A DNA stretch of 47,087 nucleotides from assembly GCA_004020315.1 (NCBI GenBank), contig SAQG01000043.1, positions 1 through 47,087 of the forward strand, written 5' to 3'. The translations under genes were made by a program, and so were the position numbers. Below the pieces are notes generated by a model. That model searched no databases and was not told the origin of the DNA. It saw only the letters and a list, made by a program, of their open reading frames with translations. Below, one piece after another: positions 18,928-27,013 of this stretch; position 1 is the first letter of the stretch, and each line of letters opens with the position of its first letter. This DNA is from Mesorhizobium sp. Its GTDB lineage: Bacteria > Pseudomonadota > Alphaproteobacteria > Rhizobiales > Rhizobiaceae.

Positions 18928-20424
18928 ATGGCCGCGAGACGCACAAGCCCGCCAAATTACACCGCGCGTGACTTCTATCTGGAGGATCTGCCGAGGACCC
19001 TCTTTCCGCTCACAACCAACAAGGTATTGGTGGAGCAAGGTGCGGACGAGCTAGTGCAGTACGCTGAAGGCCTTGCGGCGGGCTCCGGCTCGTTCCTGCC
19101 GCAGCGGCGCGTCTATGCTAACAAAGACGAACTGCACCTGCGCCGGACAGTGAAGCTGGACGCGGTCGCTGAGTTTTATCTCTACCACCTGATCCACAAG
19201 AACCGGGGGAGGTTCCGTAAGCCATTCGGGGCTGGACGAACTCATTTCGGATACCGTTTCGAGGATGGGCGGCCACTATCACCATCCCGCAGTTATTCGG
19301 ATTTTAAGCGGGCGGTGTGGAAGGCAAACATCTTCTCGGAAGAGTTCATTTACTTCGATGTGTCGGCATATTTCAATAGCGTCTACCACCACGATCTCCA
19401 TGCGTGGTTCGCTGCCCTTAAGCCCGCGGACCCCGCGGATCTAGCGGCCTTCGGCAAGTTCCTGCGGGAGATTAACGCCGGGCGGTCGCTCGATTGCCTT
19501 CCACAGGGCCTCTATCCCACGAAGATGATCGGCAACGATTACCTGCGGTTCGTCGAGGCTGCGGCCACCGTGCGGGCACCGACTATCCTGCGCTTCATGG
19601 ACGACGTCTATCTGTTTGGCGATGACATGGGTGCGCTGAGAGGGGACTTCGCTGAGGTGCAGCGGCTCCTCGGGCTCAAGGGGCTCACGGTCAACGGCAG
19701 CAAGACCAGGACTGGGGGAATGCCGCTTACGGACCAAGCCGAGGACCAGCTGAGCGAGCTAAAGAAGCGCCTGCTTCGGCGTCGCCGGCACCTAATCGTC
19801 TCTCATTATAGCGACGAGGATATGGACGACGACGAGGGCAACCCGCCGCTGGACGCCGATGAGGTCGAGTACGTGGTCTCACTCCTCGCTGCCGGCGATC
19901 TCACTGAGGACGACGCCGAACTCATCATGGTTGTGATGCGTGACCATGTCGGACGCCTTCAGGAACATCTAGGGCAGTTCGCCGAAGGTTTTCCGCATCT
20001 GGCCAAAAACTTCTACGGTCTCTGCAGCGAGGTGCCGGACAAGGAGGCGGTAGCCAAGGTCGTACTCGGCGTCATCGCCCGGGATCCCCACGTGAGCGAG
20101 TACCAGCTATTCTGGTTTGGGATGATGCTAGAGGCTTATCTGCTCGATACGGAAGCGGCCGCTGAAATCATCGTCAGTCTCAGCCGCCACCCCAATGCCA
20201 CCGACATCACGAGGGCGAAGATCCTCGAGATTGCCGATCATCGTCACGGGCTTCCGGAGATGCGGGAGACCTATCTGCGCGAAGGTCGTTCCGACTGGTT
20301 GGCCTGGGCCTCGGCGGTGGGCTCGCGGGAGTTGAACAAGCAGGCTCGCAATTACCTGCTCGACTACTTCAAGAACGGGTCAGAGATGAACCGCCTCATC
20401 GCCGGCATCATCCAAAAGGATTGA
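18928..20424 (+). CDS. Reverse transcriptase of the UG/Abi (defence-associated, DRT-like) kind
   Basis: 498 residues from ATG 18928, with GGGGGTGG just upstream; GTG 18919 is an alternative. RT motif A is YFDVSAYFNSVYHHDLHAWF (about residue 142), close to the D-x-S-x-(F/Y)-x-S-I-Y-x-H pattern of Abi/UG enzymes. Motif B appears as QGLYPTKMIGNDYLRFVEA and motif C as RFMDDVYLFG (about 222), giving the catalytic DD pair. Motif D-like GLTVNGSKTRTGG follows. After an acidic linker (DEDMDDDEGN) the last 180 residues are all-helical, like the alpha-repeat C-terminus of AbiA/AbiK/UG RTs. No group II intron maturase or retron features were seen. Such RTs usually act in phage defence, some by untemplated or ncRNA-templated DNA synthesis. 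The exact UG class could not be assigned by eye. Confidence 0.85.
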   Translation: MAARRTSPPNYTARDFYLEDLPRTLFPLTTNKVLVEQGADELVQYAEGLAAGSGSFLPQRRVYANKDELHLRRTVKLDAVAEFYLYHLIHKNRGRFRKPFGAGRTHFGYRFEDGRPLSPSRSYSDFKRAVWKANIFSEEFIYFDVSAYFNSVYHHDLHAWFAALKPADPADLAAFGKFLREINAGRSLDCLPQGLYPTKMIGNDYLRFVEAAATVRAPTILRFMDDVYLFGDDMGALRGDFAEVQRLLGLKGLTVNGSKTRTGGMPLTDQAEDQLSELKKRLLRRRRHLIVSHYSDEDMDDDEGNPPLDADEVEYVVSLLAAGDLTEDDAELIMVVMRDHVGRLQEHLGQFAEGFPHLAKNFYGLCSEVPDKEAVAKVVLGVIARDPHVSEYQLFWFGMMLEAYLLDTEAAAEIIVSLSRHPNATDITRAKILEIADHRHGLPEMRETYLREGRSDWLAWASAVGSRELNKQARNYLLDYFKNGSEMNRLIAGIIQKD

Positions 20425-20454
20425 CCCCGTCGCGTCGTTGTAATGTGAGCCATG

Positions 20455-20542
20455 CAGTCTGAAGCAGAGCTGGAGTCCGGTAGTTTGCTTCTGCCGTTGA
20501 GGTCGACATAGGAACCGGCAGGAGAAAGTCCTGCGAACTGCA
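20455..20542 (+). other. Cluster of hairpins 3' of the RT gene
   Basis: GAAGCA (20461-20466) pairs with TGCTTC (20486-20491) and can extend through GCAG (20455) and CTGC with a bulge. Next comes a perfect stem GCAGGA-GAAAG-TCCTGC (20518-20534), overlapped by CTGC-GAACT-GCAG (20531-20542). No poly-T tract follows. The 255-bp gap separates the RT from the convergent AbiE toxin gene, so it may be a bidirectional terminator or a structured RNA linked to the RT. Confidence 0.4.
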
Positions 20543-20679
20543 GTTTGGGGTGAATTCGGCCAAAGAGGAGCGCACGCTATTGAGACACAGAACGGACGGC
20601 GGCTAATGTGCGCGAGTTGCCAACCGACATCGGGTCATGTTTGGCGCAGGAGGTTCGACGCTGGCAAAGGGCGCGGCGC

Positions 20680-21792
20680 TCATGGTGCCCCGCCATTGGC
20701 AGGCGCGACGTTGAGATATTGCTCGAGCGCCTCGATGCTCGCCATGACCTCGGCGAAAGCTGGCGGCGTTCCGAAAATCATCGCCGACATCCGCCGGTAG
20801 TCCGCTGCAAGCTTGGTTCGCATGTCTTCCGTCGGAATGAGGCGATAGCTGCCCGGTATCGCGCGATCGTAACGATGATCGGGCGCGCGAAACATCAGCT
20901 CCTTGTGCTGTCGGCACGCCTCGGCAAGTTCGCGCATGGATGCCGTTGCGACACCGTAGTCGGGGTGCGTCCAGATCTGATGGACGTCGTAGTAGTGACG
21001 CGAGTACCGATTGAGATCGGGCACGGGCCGTTCCGGATTGGCATCGTGACGCCGCTTCTCCGTCATCTCGGTCATCGCATGCAAGATCAGCACCTTTTCC
21101 CAGAACGTCCGCTCAGGCCTCACCGTCGTCACGTTCTGAACGGTGAGGCTCGGCTCTTCCGGCATCTCGGCAGCGATGTAGGGCACGATCTCGCGCGGCT
21201 CGGCGGGTTCGGGATCGGGTCGCGCGCCGCCTTCGATGCGAACGGCCGCCTGCACATAGCTGCCTTCGGCCTCGAAGACGCTCTTGTAGCCAAGCACCAG
21301 GATGTCGAGCGCTTCCTTGTTGCGGTAAAGATCAAAGCCGAAGCCCAGCGAGAAATGACCAGGACGCTCGGCCGCCTGTTCCACGACGGCGAGCTCCTTG
21401 ATCAGCAGTTCTCTGAGCGGTCCGGAGATATATTGCCGCGCGGCCTCGTCGACTTTCTCGGCGAGCGCGCGTTGCTGCCGATTGACGGAGGGCAGGGCGG
21501 CGATGTCGGCTTCAAGCGGGACGTGCAGATCGGCTTTGTATATGCCGATGTCGATATCCTCTGAAAATCGGCGGACCAGCCCATACGCCTTGCTCAGGCT
21601 GGTGCCGCCCTTGAAATACAGACCAACCGGATCGTTCGGCCGGCGGTTGAACAGAAAGTCGAGCACCCAGCAGACGTAAAGGTCCTTTTCGATATTTGCC
21701 GCCTGGGTGCCCAAGTGGGCGGCGACTGTCTCGAAGAGCGTACGGCGTTCGTCGATGCTCGAGTGCAGGATCTCAATGAACGTCTTCTGCAT
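20680..21792 (-). CDS. AbiEii-type nucleotidyltransferase toxin
   Basis: About 370 residues from ATG 21792 (MQKTFIEIL); the frame is open further upstream but that part is the shadow of the antitoxin gene. The nucleotidyltransferase signature is YFKGGTSLSKAYGL followed by FSEDIDIGIY, giving the G-G-T-S and D-x-D residues of DNA polymerase beta-like enzymes. AbiEii/MenT toxins transfer nucleotides to tRNA or other acceptors and stop growth. The C-terminus (TVRPERTFWEKVLILHAM; RYSRHYYDVHQI) is typical of the AbiEii family. The start lies inside the 3' end of the antitoxin gene (20-bp overlap), indicating coupled translation. Together they form a type IV-like toxin-antitoxin/abortive infection pair. 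Confidence 0.9.
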   Translation of the reverse strand: MQKTFIEILHSSIDERRTLFETVAAHLGTQAANIEKDLYVCWVLDFLFNRRPNDPVGLYFKGGTSLSKAYGLVRRFSEDIDIGIYKADLHVPLEADIAALPSVNRQQRALAEKVDEAARQYISGPLRELLIKELAVVEQAAERPGHFSLGFGFDLYRNKEALDILVLGYKSVFEAEGSYVQAAVRIEGGARPDPEPAEPREIVPYIAAEMPEEPSLTVQNVTTVRPERTFWEKVLILHAMTEMTEKRRHDANPERPVPDLNRYSRHYYDVHQIWTHPDYGVATASMRELAEACRQHKELMFRAPDHRYDRAIPGSYRLIPTEDMRTKLAADYRRMSAMIFGTPPAFAEVMASIEALEQYLNVAPANGGAP

Positions 21793-22513
21793 GATCGCCC
21801 TTCGCGCGTTCTGGCTCCGGCGCGCCTTCGGTTTGATCCTCGGCGATTCTGCGCGTGATTGTCTCGACCAGTGGATACATCCACGCGGGGACCGCATGAA
21901 TGTTGTTGCGGAGGTCCTGTGCGATCTTGTCCCGATCGGGATTGCGTGACAGATCCCGGACGATCCCGTTGATGGCCGCGTCGAAGCTCGATCGTTCGTC
22001 CCGAAACCATGTGAGCGCTTGGACCACGCGCATGGCCGGCCGGCCAGCCCAAAACGCCGTCTTGGCCGCGATGCGCTTGAAATCAAGCTTGTAGATGACA
22101 GGCCGGACCGCCTTCGGATCGCCGGCGCTTGCCTCGATCTCGATTGTTCGCGGATAGGTGTCGGCATAGATCGTTGAGCGCGCCGGGACGGCTGTCGTCA
22201 GGCCGAGGTCGTTCGCGGCGGTCATTCCGTCGACGAGGACGCGCAGCTTGTCGCGCCGGGCAATGGCGTCGACGAACGAGGACCGGGGCGGAAACACCAT
22301 CTTGCCGGTGAGCTTGCTGACGCTGGGCTTGTCATAGAGGCCGCGATGGGGCCGGCGAATGTCGCCCCGCAGTGTGAGCCGTTGCAGCGCCTTCTCAACG
22401 GCATTCGGTGTGCCGATGTCGAGAAAGTCGGCGCGCGACCATACGCCAGCCGGCGCCGCCTGGATGATCCGGTCGTGAATGCGATCGAGCGTGTCGGACG
22501 TCGGGTCTGGCAT
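21773..22513 (-). CDS. AbiEi/DUF6088-type antitoxin and likely autorepressor
   Basis: 246 residues from ATG 22513. The N-terminus is a winged helix (IIQAAPAGVWSRADFLDIG; AVEKALQRLTLRGDIRR; HRGLYDKPS), the layout of AbiEi-like and DUF6088 antitoxins. The rest (VDAIARRDKLRVLVDG; LGLTTAVPARSTIYADTYPR) matches the AbiEi antitoxin core. AbiEi proteins repress their own promoter by binding inverted repeats; two such repeats lie just upstream at 22527-22558 and 22580-22609. First gene of the toxin-antitoxin operon. Confidence 0.88.
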   Translation of the reverse strand: MPDPTSDTLDRIHDRIIQAAPAGVWSRADFLDIGTPNAVEKALQRLTLRGDIRRPHRGLYDKPSVSKLTGKMVFPPRSSFVDAIARRDKLRVLVDGMTAANDLGLTTAVPARSTIYADTYPRTIEIEASAGDPKAVRPVIYKLDFKRIAAKTAFWAGRPAMRVVQALTWFRDERSSFDAAINGIVRDLSRNPDRDKIAQDLRNNIHAVPAWMYPLVETITRRIAEDQTEGAPEPERAKGDHAEDVH

Positions 22514-22526
22514 CTGGGCCGCCTTT

Positions 22527-22558
22527 CTGACCGAAGATTATATATAAAAATTGGTCAG
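22527..22558 (-). promoter_or_regulatory. Inverted repeat 1 and AT-rich promoter of the AbiE operon
   Basis: CTGACC (22527) and GGTCAG (ending 22558) flank an AT-rich core. On the minus strand the core contains TATATAAT, a good -10 box, 20-30 bp before the antitoxin ATG at 22513. Repressor binding to the arms would cover the promoter. AAAGG lies just ahead of the start codon. Confidence 0.6.
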
Positions 22559-22579
22559 TAGCAATCGACAACCTCGTTG

Positions 22580-22609
22580 TGACCAGAATTTGTATTCAAA
22601 CTTTGGTCA
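22580..22609 (-). promoter_or_regulatory. Inverted repeat 2 of the AbiE operator region
   Basis: TGACCA (22580-22585) and TGGTCA (22604-22609) repeat the arms and near-equal spacing of the first operator, about 52 bp further upstream. Two operators fit co-operative autorepression as known for AbiEi; binding here is inferred. Confidence 0.55.
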
Positions 22610-22644
22610 GTGCCTCATCCCGCCTCGCGGTTGTTCGTCGATGC

Positions 22645-23421
22645 TCAATCGAGATCGATCCATGCCGGCGCATGGTCGCTCGGCTTCTCCCACCCTCGCG
22701 TCTCAACATCCACCCCGGCATTGCGGAGGCGGGGCGACAACGAGGGACTGACAAGCAGATGGTCCATTCGCAAGCCAGAACTCCTGTCGTAGCCGCCGCC
22801 GAAGGAGAAATTCCAATAGGTGTAGACGCCCTTCTCCGGATGGATGCGCCGGACCGCATCGATCCACCCATCCTCAAGCATCCCGGCATAGGCTTGCCGG
22901 CTTTCGGGGAAGTAAACCGCATCCCCAAGCCATCGTCGCGGCGCGACCGCATCAATTGGAGTCGGAACGACATTGTAGTCTCCGCACAGCACAGTCGGCG
23001 CGCCCGCTTTGAGCAGGTCTTGGCCGTAGCTGATCAGTCGGTCGAACCAGCGCAGCTTATAGTCGAACTTGGGACCAGGTGCTGGATTACCATTTGGCAG
23101 GTAAAGGCAGCCGACGACGAGCCCGTCCACGCCGGCCTCGATGTAGCGGCTGTGGCTATCATCTGGATCGCCTGGCAGACCGCGCCGGCGTTCGACCGGG
23201 TCCGTCCCGCGAGATAAAATGGCCACGCCGTTGTAGGATTTCTGGCCATGCCAGATCGCGCCGTATCCTGCCTCGCGAATGGCCTCGGCCGGAAACTTCT
23301 CATCGGACGTTTTCAGTTCCTGGAGGCAGACGATGTCGTACGTGGTCGCCGTGAGCCACTTGAGGAGCACGGGCAGCCGGCCATTGACGCCGTTCACATT
23401 GAAGGTGGCGATGCGGACCAT
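22645..23421 (-). CDS. xth: Exodeoxyribonuclease III (AP endonuclease)
   Basis: 258 residues, full length for the family. Motifs of the exonuclease/endonuclease/phosphatase fold are complete: TFNVNGVNGR, CLQELKT (metal-binding Glu), CLYLPNGNP, LCGDYNVVPTPID (catalytic Asp/Asn), GLRMDHLLVS and WEKPSDHAPAWIDLD (catalytic Asp-His). It cuts DNA 5' of abasic sites and degrades 3' ends in base-excision repair. It heads a set of repair genes and lies 21 bp downstream of the DUF3606 gene on the same strand, so the two are probably one transcript. Many rhizobia carry extra xth copies on accessory DNA; this may be one. Confidence 0.93.
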   Translation of the reverse strand: MVRIATFNVNGVNGRLPVLLKWLTATTYDIVCLQELKTSDEKFPAEAIREAGYGAIWHGQKSYNGVAILSRGTDPVERRRGLPGDPDDSHSRYIEAGVDGLVVGCLYLPNGNPAPGPKFDYKLRWFDRLISYGQDLLKAGAPTVLCGDYNVVPTPIDAVAPRRWLGDAVYFPESRQAYAGMLEDGWIDAVRRIHPEKGVYTYWNFSFGGGYDRSSGLRMDHLLVSPSLSPRLRNAGVDVETRGWEKPSDHAPAWIDLD

Positions 23422-23442
23422 CTGCCCTACGGCCGCCGTGGC

Positions 23443-23625
23443 TCACTTCTTGCCGAGCTTGTCCTCAACCTTCTTGCGACTGTTGCCGACCGATTTCACG
23501 GCCGACTTGACGTCCGCCTTGCTGGCGCCAGTCTTGCCCGCCTCGTACTTCACTTCGTGATCCTGCCCACCAGCGACCTTCGCGCGGTCCTGGCTGCGCC
23601 CGCGAGTTGTTTGAGTCGTAGCCAT
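23443..23625 (-). CDS. DUF3606 small protein
   Basis: A 60-residue, highly charged protein from ATG 23625, preceded by TTGGAGGAAG. The pattern is that of DUF3606: a basic N-terminus, then YEAGKTGASKADVKSAVKSVG and a final KKVEDKLGKK. DUF3606 genes are widespread in alphaproteobacteria, often in several copies near stress or repair genes; function unknown. A candidate EcfG (general stress) promoter lies 35-60 bp upstream. Confidence 0.75.
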   Translation of the reverse strand: MATTQTTRGRSQDRAKVAGGQDHEVKYEAGKTGASKADVKSAVKSVGNSRKKVEDKLGKK

Positions 23626-23659
23626 TTCTTCCTCCAAGGATTGCGTTCCAATTCCCAAC

Positions 23660-23684
23660 AACGCGCCCAGACTCTTCCGGTTCA
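23660..23684 (-). promoter_or_regulatory. Possible EcfG general-stress promoter for the DUF3606 gene
   Basis: On the minus strand the sequence reads tGAAC-N16-CGTT, one mismatch from the alphaproteobacterial EcfG consensus GGAAC-N16/17-CGTT, and ends 35 bp before ATG 23625. It fits stress control of the DUF3606-xth unit; untested. Confidence 0.4.
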
Positions 23685-23756
23685 ATTCATCGGCGCGCAG
23701 TGTGGAACTTAAACCCAGGGCAGAGTATTGAATCGTACTATGTATTCGGGCTCCCC

Positions 23757-25694
23757 ATGTCGGCCGTAGAGGCTGGCCTCCCCAAAAAGCGCGCACGGCG
23801 CAGGGACTCAGAATCTACCCCGAAATACCCCCTACCGCAGTTTCGTCCGTTCCAACTCTGCACGCTGACCGACGACATACCGGTCGGTGCCAATTGGCTC
23901 TTCGAAATGAAGTTCGACGGCTATCGCGCCCAGGTCGCTATCTCGGGCTCGGAGGTTGTCGTCTACACGCGCAACGGCCACGACTGGACCCGCCAGTTCA
24001 AGGTGATCCTGCCGCCACTTCAGGCACTCACCAAGGGCTCAGCTCTGATCGACGGCGAGATCGTGGCCATCGACAGCAAGGGCCGCACCAACTTCTCGAT
24101 GCTGAAGACCGGCATCGCCGCGGGCATGCCACTCAAGTTCTATGCCTTCGACCTGCTGGAATTGAACGGCGAGGATCTGTCCAGCCGGCCCCTGCTCGAG
24201 CGCAAGGAACGGCTTGCGGAACTGCTGGGCGAGAGGGACCCGGACGACAGCCTGCAGTTTTCCAGCCATATCGCCGACAACGGCAAGAAGATCTTCGACA
24301 CCATGTGCGCCGGCGGCCACGAGGGTATCATCGCCAAGCGCGCGGACAGTCGCTATGTCGGCGACCGCACCGCCAGTTGGCTCAAGATCAAGTGCACGAA
24401 ACGACAGGAATTCGTGGTCGGTGGCTACCGCCCAAGCGACACCGGCCGTGGCATGGCCTCGCTGATCCTAGGCACTTACGAAAACGGCAAGCTGATCTAC
24501 CGCGGCCGCGTCGGCACCGGGTTCACCGAGGCGATGCGCAAATCCATACTCGCGCAGTTGGAGAAGCGGCCTCTGGATAAGCCCGCCTTCGCATCCGTGC
24601 CGCGCGACATCGCGCGCCGCGCCAGGTGGGTGAATCCCGAACTCGTCGCCGAAGTCACCTATTCCGAGGTGACACCGGACGGCAGCCTGCGTCACCCGAG
24701 CTTCCAAAGTATGCGCGAAGACAAGCGCGCCGACCAGGTGGTGATGGAAACGCCCAAGACCGTCGCATCCGCCGCCACGGCCAATCTGGATCCCGCTATG
24801 GGCAAGGAGATCGCCCGCGCGGTTGGCGTGACCCTGACCCATCCCGACAAGCTGATGTATCCCGGCACTGCGGTTACGAAGGCGACGCTCGCCGCCTACT
24901 ACGCCGCGGTTGCCGAGAGAATGCTGCCGCATATCCAGGATCGGCCCCTTTCGCTGGTGCGCGATACCGACGGCGACCTGCAGCAGACCTTTTTTCAGAA
25001 GCACAAGCTGCCTGGCATGCCGAAGGCCATCCATGACGGCCAGTTGGAGACGATGTCCGGCAAGGAGAGCCGTATTCTTTGGGTCGACGACCTGGCTGGG
25101 CTGATCGCTGGCGTCCAAATGAACGTGCTCGAATTCCACGTCTGGGGAAGCCTGCGCCAGCAGCCTGAGTTGCCGCACCGGATAATCTTCGACATCGACC
25201 CCGATGAGGGCCTGGGCTTTGGTGACGTCAAGCAGGCCGCGCTCGACCTTCGGGGTGTTCTGGACGCTCTGGGCCTTCAATCCTGGCCACTGCTGTCCGG
25301 TGGCAAGGGCGTGCATGTGGTCGTGCCGCTCGTTCCCGAGGCCAACTGGGAAGCAGTCAAGAACTTCTGCCAGGACTTCGCCGAACTGCTGGCCCGCACC
25401 GATCCGTCCCGCTTCGTCGCGAATATGAGCAAGGCGAGACGCAAGGGCCGCATGTTCATCGACTATCTGCGCAACGGACAGGGCGCCACGGCAATTTGCC
25501 CGTGGTCGACCCGGGCGCGATCCGGTGGGTCATGCGCCGTACCCGTGACCTGGGATGAACTGCCGACATTCAAAAGTGCCAGCGCATTTGACGTTTTCAC
25601 TGCCGCCGCTCGGGCTCAGGAGTCCGACGCCTGGGAAGGCTATTTCGATGTCGAACAAACGCTGACAGAGCGGATCCGAAATGCAGTCCGATAG
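23757..25694 (+). CDS. ligD: ATP-dependent DNA ligase LigD (ligase + polymerase, no phosphoesterase domain)
   Basis: About 645 residues from ATG 23757; a GTG at 23700 would add 19 residues without homology-like features. The N-terminal half is an ATP-dependent ligase: active-site Lys in EMKFDGYRA (about residue 52), YAFDLLELNGEDL, EGIIAKRADSRY and WLKIKCTKRQEFVVGGY. The C-terminal half is the archaeo-eukaryotic primase-like polymerase: LTHPDKLMYPG, FDIDPDEGLGF (catalytic Asp pair), LSGGKGVHVVVPL and FIDYLRNGQGATA. This is the LIG-POL order. The 3'-phosphoesterase domain that many LigD proteins have first is absent. LigD works with Ku in end joining, but no ku gene lies in the window. Convergent with dinB, 12 bp apart. 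Confidence 0.92.
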   Translation: MSAVEAGLPKKRARRRDSESTPKYPLPQFRPFQLCTLTDDIPVGANWLFEMKFDGYRAQVAISGSEVVVYTRNGHDWTRQFKVILPPLQALTKGSALIDGEIVAIDSKGRTNFSMLKTGIAAGMPLKFYAFDLLELNGEDLSSRPLLERKERLAELLGERDPDDSLQFSSHIADNGKKIFDTMCAGGHEGIIAKRADSRYVGDRTASWLKIKCTKRQEFVVGGYRPSDTGRGMASLILGTYENGKLIYRGRVGTGFTEAMRKSILAQLEKRPLDKPAFASVPRDIARRARWVNPELVAEVTYSEVTPDGSLRHPSFQSMREDKRADQVVMETPKTVASAATANLDPAMGKEIARAVGVTLTHPDKLMYPGTAVTKATLAAYYAAVAERMLPHIQDRPLSLVRDTDGDLQQTFFQKHKLPGMPKAIHDGQLETMSGKESRILWVDDLAGLIAGVQMNVLEFHVWGSLRQQPELPHRIIFDIDPDEGLGFGDVKQAALDLRGVLDALGLQSWPLLSGGKGVHVVVPLVPEANWEAVKNFCQDFAELLARTDPSRFVANMSKARRKGRMFIDYLRNGQGATAICPWSTRARSGGSCAVPVTWDELPTFKSASAFDVFTAAARAQESDAWEGYFDVEQTLTERIRNAVR

Positions 25695-25706
25695 CTGCAG
25701 CCAGTC

Positions 25707-26831
25707 CTAGATCGTCAACGACATCTGCCGATCGGCCTCGGTCCGCGTTCCGCTCAGATTCGAAAGCGTCACCCCGAGCAGGCGGATCCCCTTGGCGATC
25801 GGAAACAACTGTTCGAGGAGTGTGCCGGCGACAGTCGCGAGGTCTGTCTCCGCCTCTATGACGCCCCCGATCGTGCGGCTGCGCGTGATCTGCTGGAAGT
25901 CGGCGAATTTCACCTTCAATGTCACCGTGCGACCCTGGATCGAACTTTCCTCGCAATAGCGCCACACCTTACCGACCAATGGCGCCAGCTCCTTGCGAGC
26001 ACTTTCGAGGTCAAACAAATCGCTCGCAAAGGTGTCCTCGGCTCCCACGGACTTGCGCTCGCGGTCGGCCCGCACCGGGCGTTCGTCGATGCCCCGGGCG
26101 ATCCAGTAATAGTACGGACCCGCCTTCCCGAACTTCTCCTTGAGGAACGCCAGGCTCTGCGCCCGCAGGTCGGCGCCGGTCTCGATGCCGAGCCGAGCCA
26201 TTTTGTCAGCGGTCGCCGGGCCAACACCGTGAAATTTCCGCACGGGCAACGCCTCGACAAAAGCCGGCCCCAGCTTCGGGGTGATGACGAACAGTCCGTC
26301 GGGCTTGTTCTGGCCGGACGCGAGCTTTGCCAGGAATTTGTTGTAGCTGACGCCAGCCGAGGCCGTCAGGCCGGTTTCGGCCTTGATTTTCGCGCGGATC
26401 ATTTCCGCGATCGTCGTGGCGACCGGGATGCCCGGCAGATTGTCGGTGACGTCGAGATAGGCCTCGTCGAGCGAGAGCGGTTCAATGAGTGGCGTATGCT
26501 CGGCGAATATCGCGTGGATCTGCTGGGAGACGGCCCGGTAGGCGTCAAAGCGCGGCGGCACGAAGATCAGCTCGGGACATTTTCGTTTTGCGGTAATCGA
26601 GGGCATGGCCGATCGCACCCCGAACTTTCTGGCCTCGTAGCTCGCAGCGGCCACCACACCGCGCGCCGCTGAGCCCCCGACTGCCACCGGCTTGCCGCGC
26701 AGGTCCGGGTTGTCGCGCTGTTCGACCGAGGCGAAGAAGGCATCCATGTCAACATGGATGATCTTGCGAAGGATGGCCGTCCCTTCCCGCGGCGCATCTA
26801 ATTGTTGGTCCCTGTCGCTTCGCTCGCCCAC
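25707..26831 (-). CDS. dinB: DNA polymerase IV (Y-family)
   Basis: 374 residues, starting at GTG 26831 since no ATG precedes the first motif. Y-family signatures: HVDMDAFFASVEQ (metal-binding Asp), VAASYEARKFGVRSAMP, PLSLDEAYLDVT (catalytic Asp-Glu), ASAGVSYNKFLAKLASGQNKPDGL and the little-finger region KSVGAEDTF. It performs translesion synthesis. The C-terminus (ADRQMSLTI) lacks an obvious clamp-binding motif beyond QMSLTI, which could serve as one. It is divergent from imuA; the intergenic LexA box at 26950 lies closer to imuA but might influence both. Confidence 0.93.
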   Translation of the reverse strand: MGERSDRDQQLDAPREGTAILRKIIHVDMDAFFASVEQRDNPDLRGKPVAVGGSAARGVVAAASYEARKFGVRSAMPSITAKRKCPELIFVPPRFDAYRAVSQQIHAIFAEHTPLIEPLSLDEAYLDVTDNLPGIPVATTIAEMIRAKIKAETGLTASAGVSYNKFLAKLASGQNKPDGLFVITPKLGPAFVEALPVRKFHGVGPATADKMARLGIETGADLRAQSLAFLKEKFGKAGPYYYWIARGIDERPVRADRERKSVGAEDTFASDLFDLESARKELAPLVGKVWRYCEESSIQGRTVTLKVKFADFQQITRSRTIGGVIEAETDLATVAGTLLEQLFPIAKGIRLLGVTLSNLSGTRTEADRQMSLTI

Positions 26832-26902
26832 TTCGCCGTCCCTGCATCACCTGCGGCATTATCAAGATAGACCACACCTCGATCAGGGGGAGTCTGGGAT
26901 CA

Positions 26903-26940
26903 ACTCTCGGAGCGGCGCAACGAGTCGGATTGACTCTCGG
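26903..26940. repeat. Direct repeat in the dinB-imuA intergenic region
   Basis: ACTCTCGG occurs at 26903-26910 and again at 26933-26940, 30 bp apart, each within a longer similar context (ATCAACTCTCGGA and ATTGACTCTCGGA). It may be a duplicated regulator site; no regulator is assigned. Confidence 0.35.
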
Positions 26941-26949
26941 ACACCAAGA

Positions 26950-26964
26950 GAACAAATAAGGAAC
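26950..26964 (+). promoter_or_regulatory. LexA (SOS) box of the imuA-imuB operon
   Basis: GAAC-AAATAAG-GAAC is the exact complement of GTTC-N7-GTTC, the direct-repeat LexA box of alphaproteobacteria. It lies 50 bp before the imuA ATG, a normal position for SOS control. Confidence 0.85.
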
Positions 26965-27013
26965 ATATCAGCCCCGAAATCCATTGGGAAGACAGTTTGA
27001 GAGTGTTTCGTTC

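Noticed and set aside
18928..20424. Retron or group II intron interpretation of the RT
   Set aside because: No retron msr/msd-like inverted ends, no NAxxH/VTG retron signatures and no maturase domain; motif A pattern and helical C-terminus fit UG/Abi RTs better.
20608..21564. 318-codon open frame on the plus strand
   Set aside because: It is antisense to the AbiEii toxin, whose motifs are clear; Arg/His-rich shadow translation.
21793..22167. N-terminal extension of the AbiEii frame
   Set aside because: It overlaps the antitoxin gene out of frame and reads as low-complexity Arg/Ser-rich sequence; the start at 21792 fits the family.
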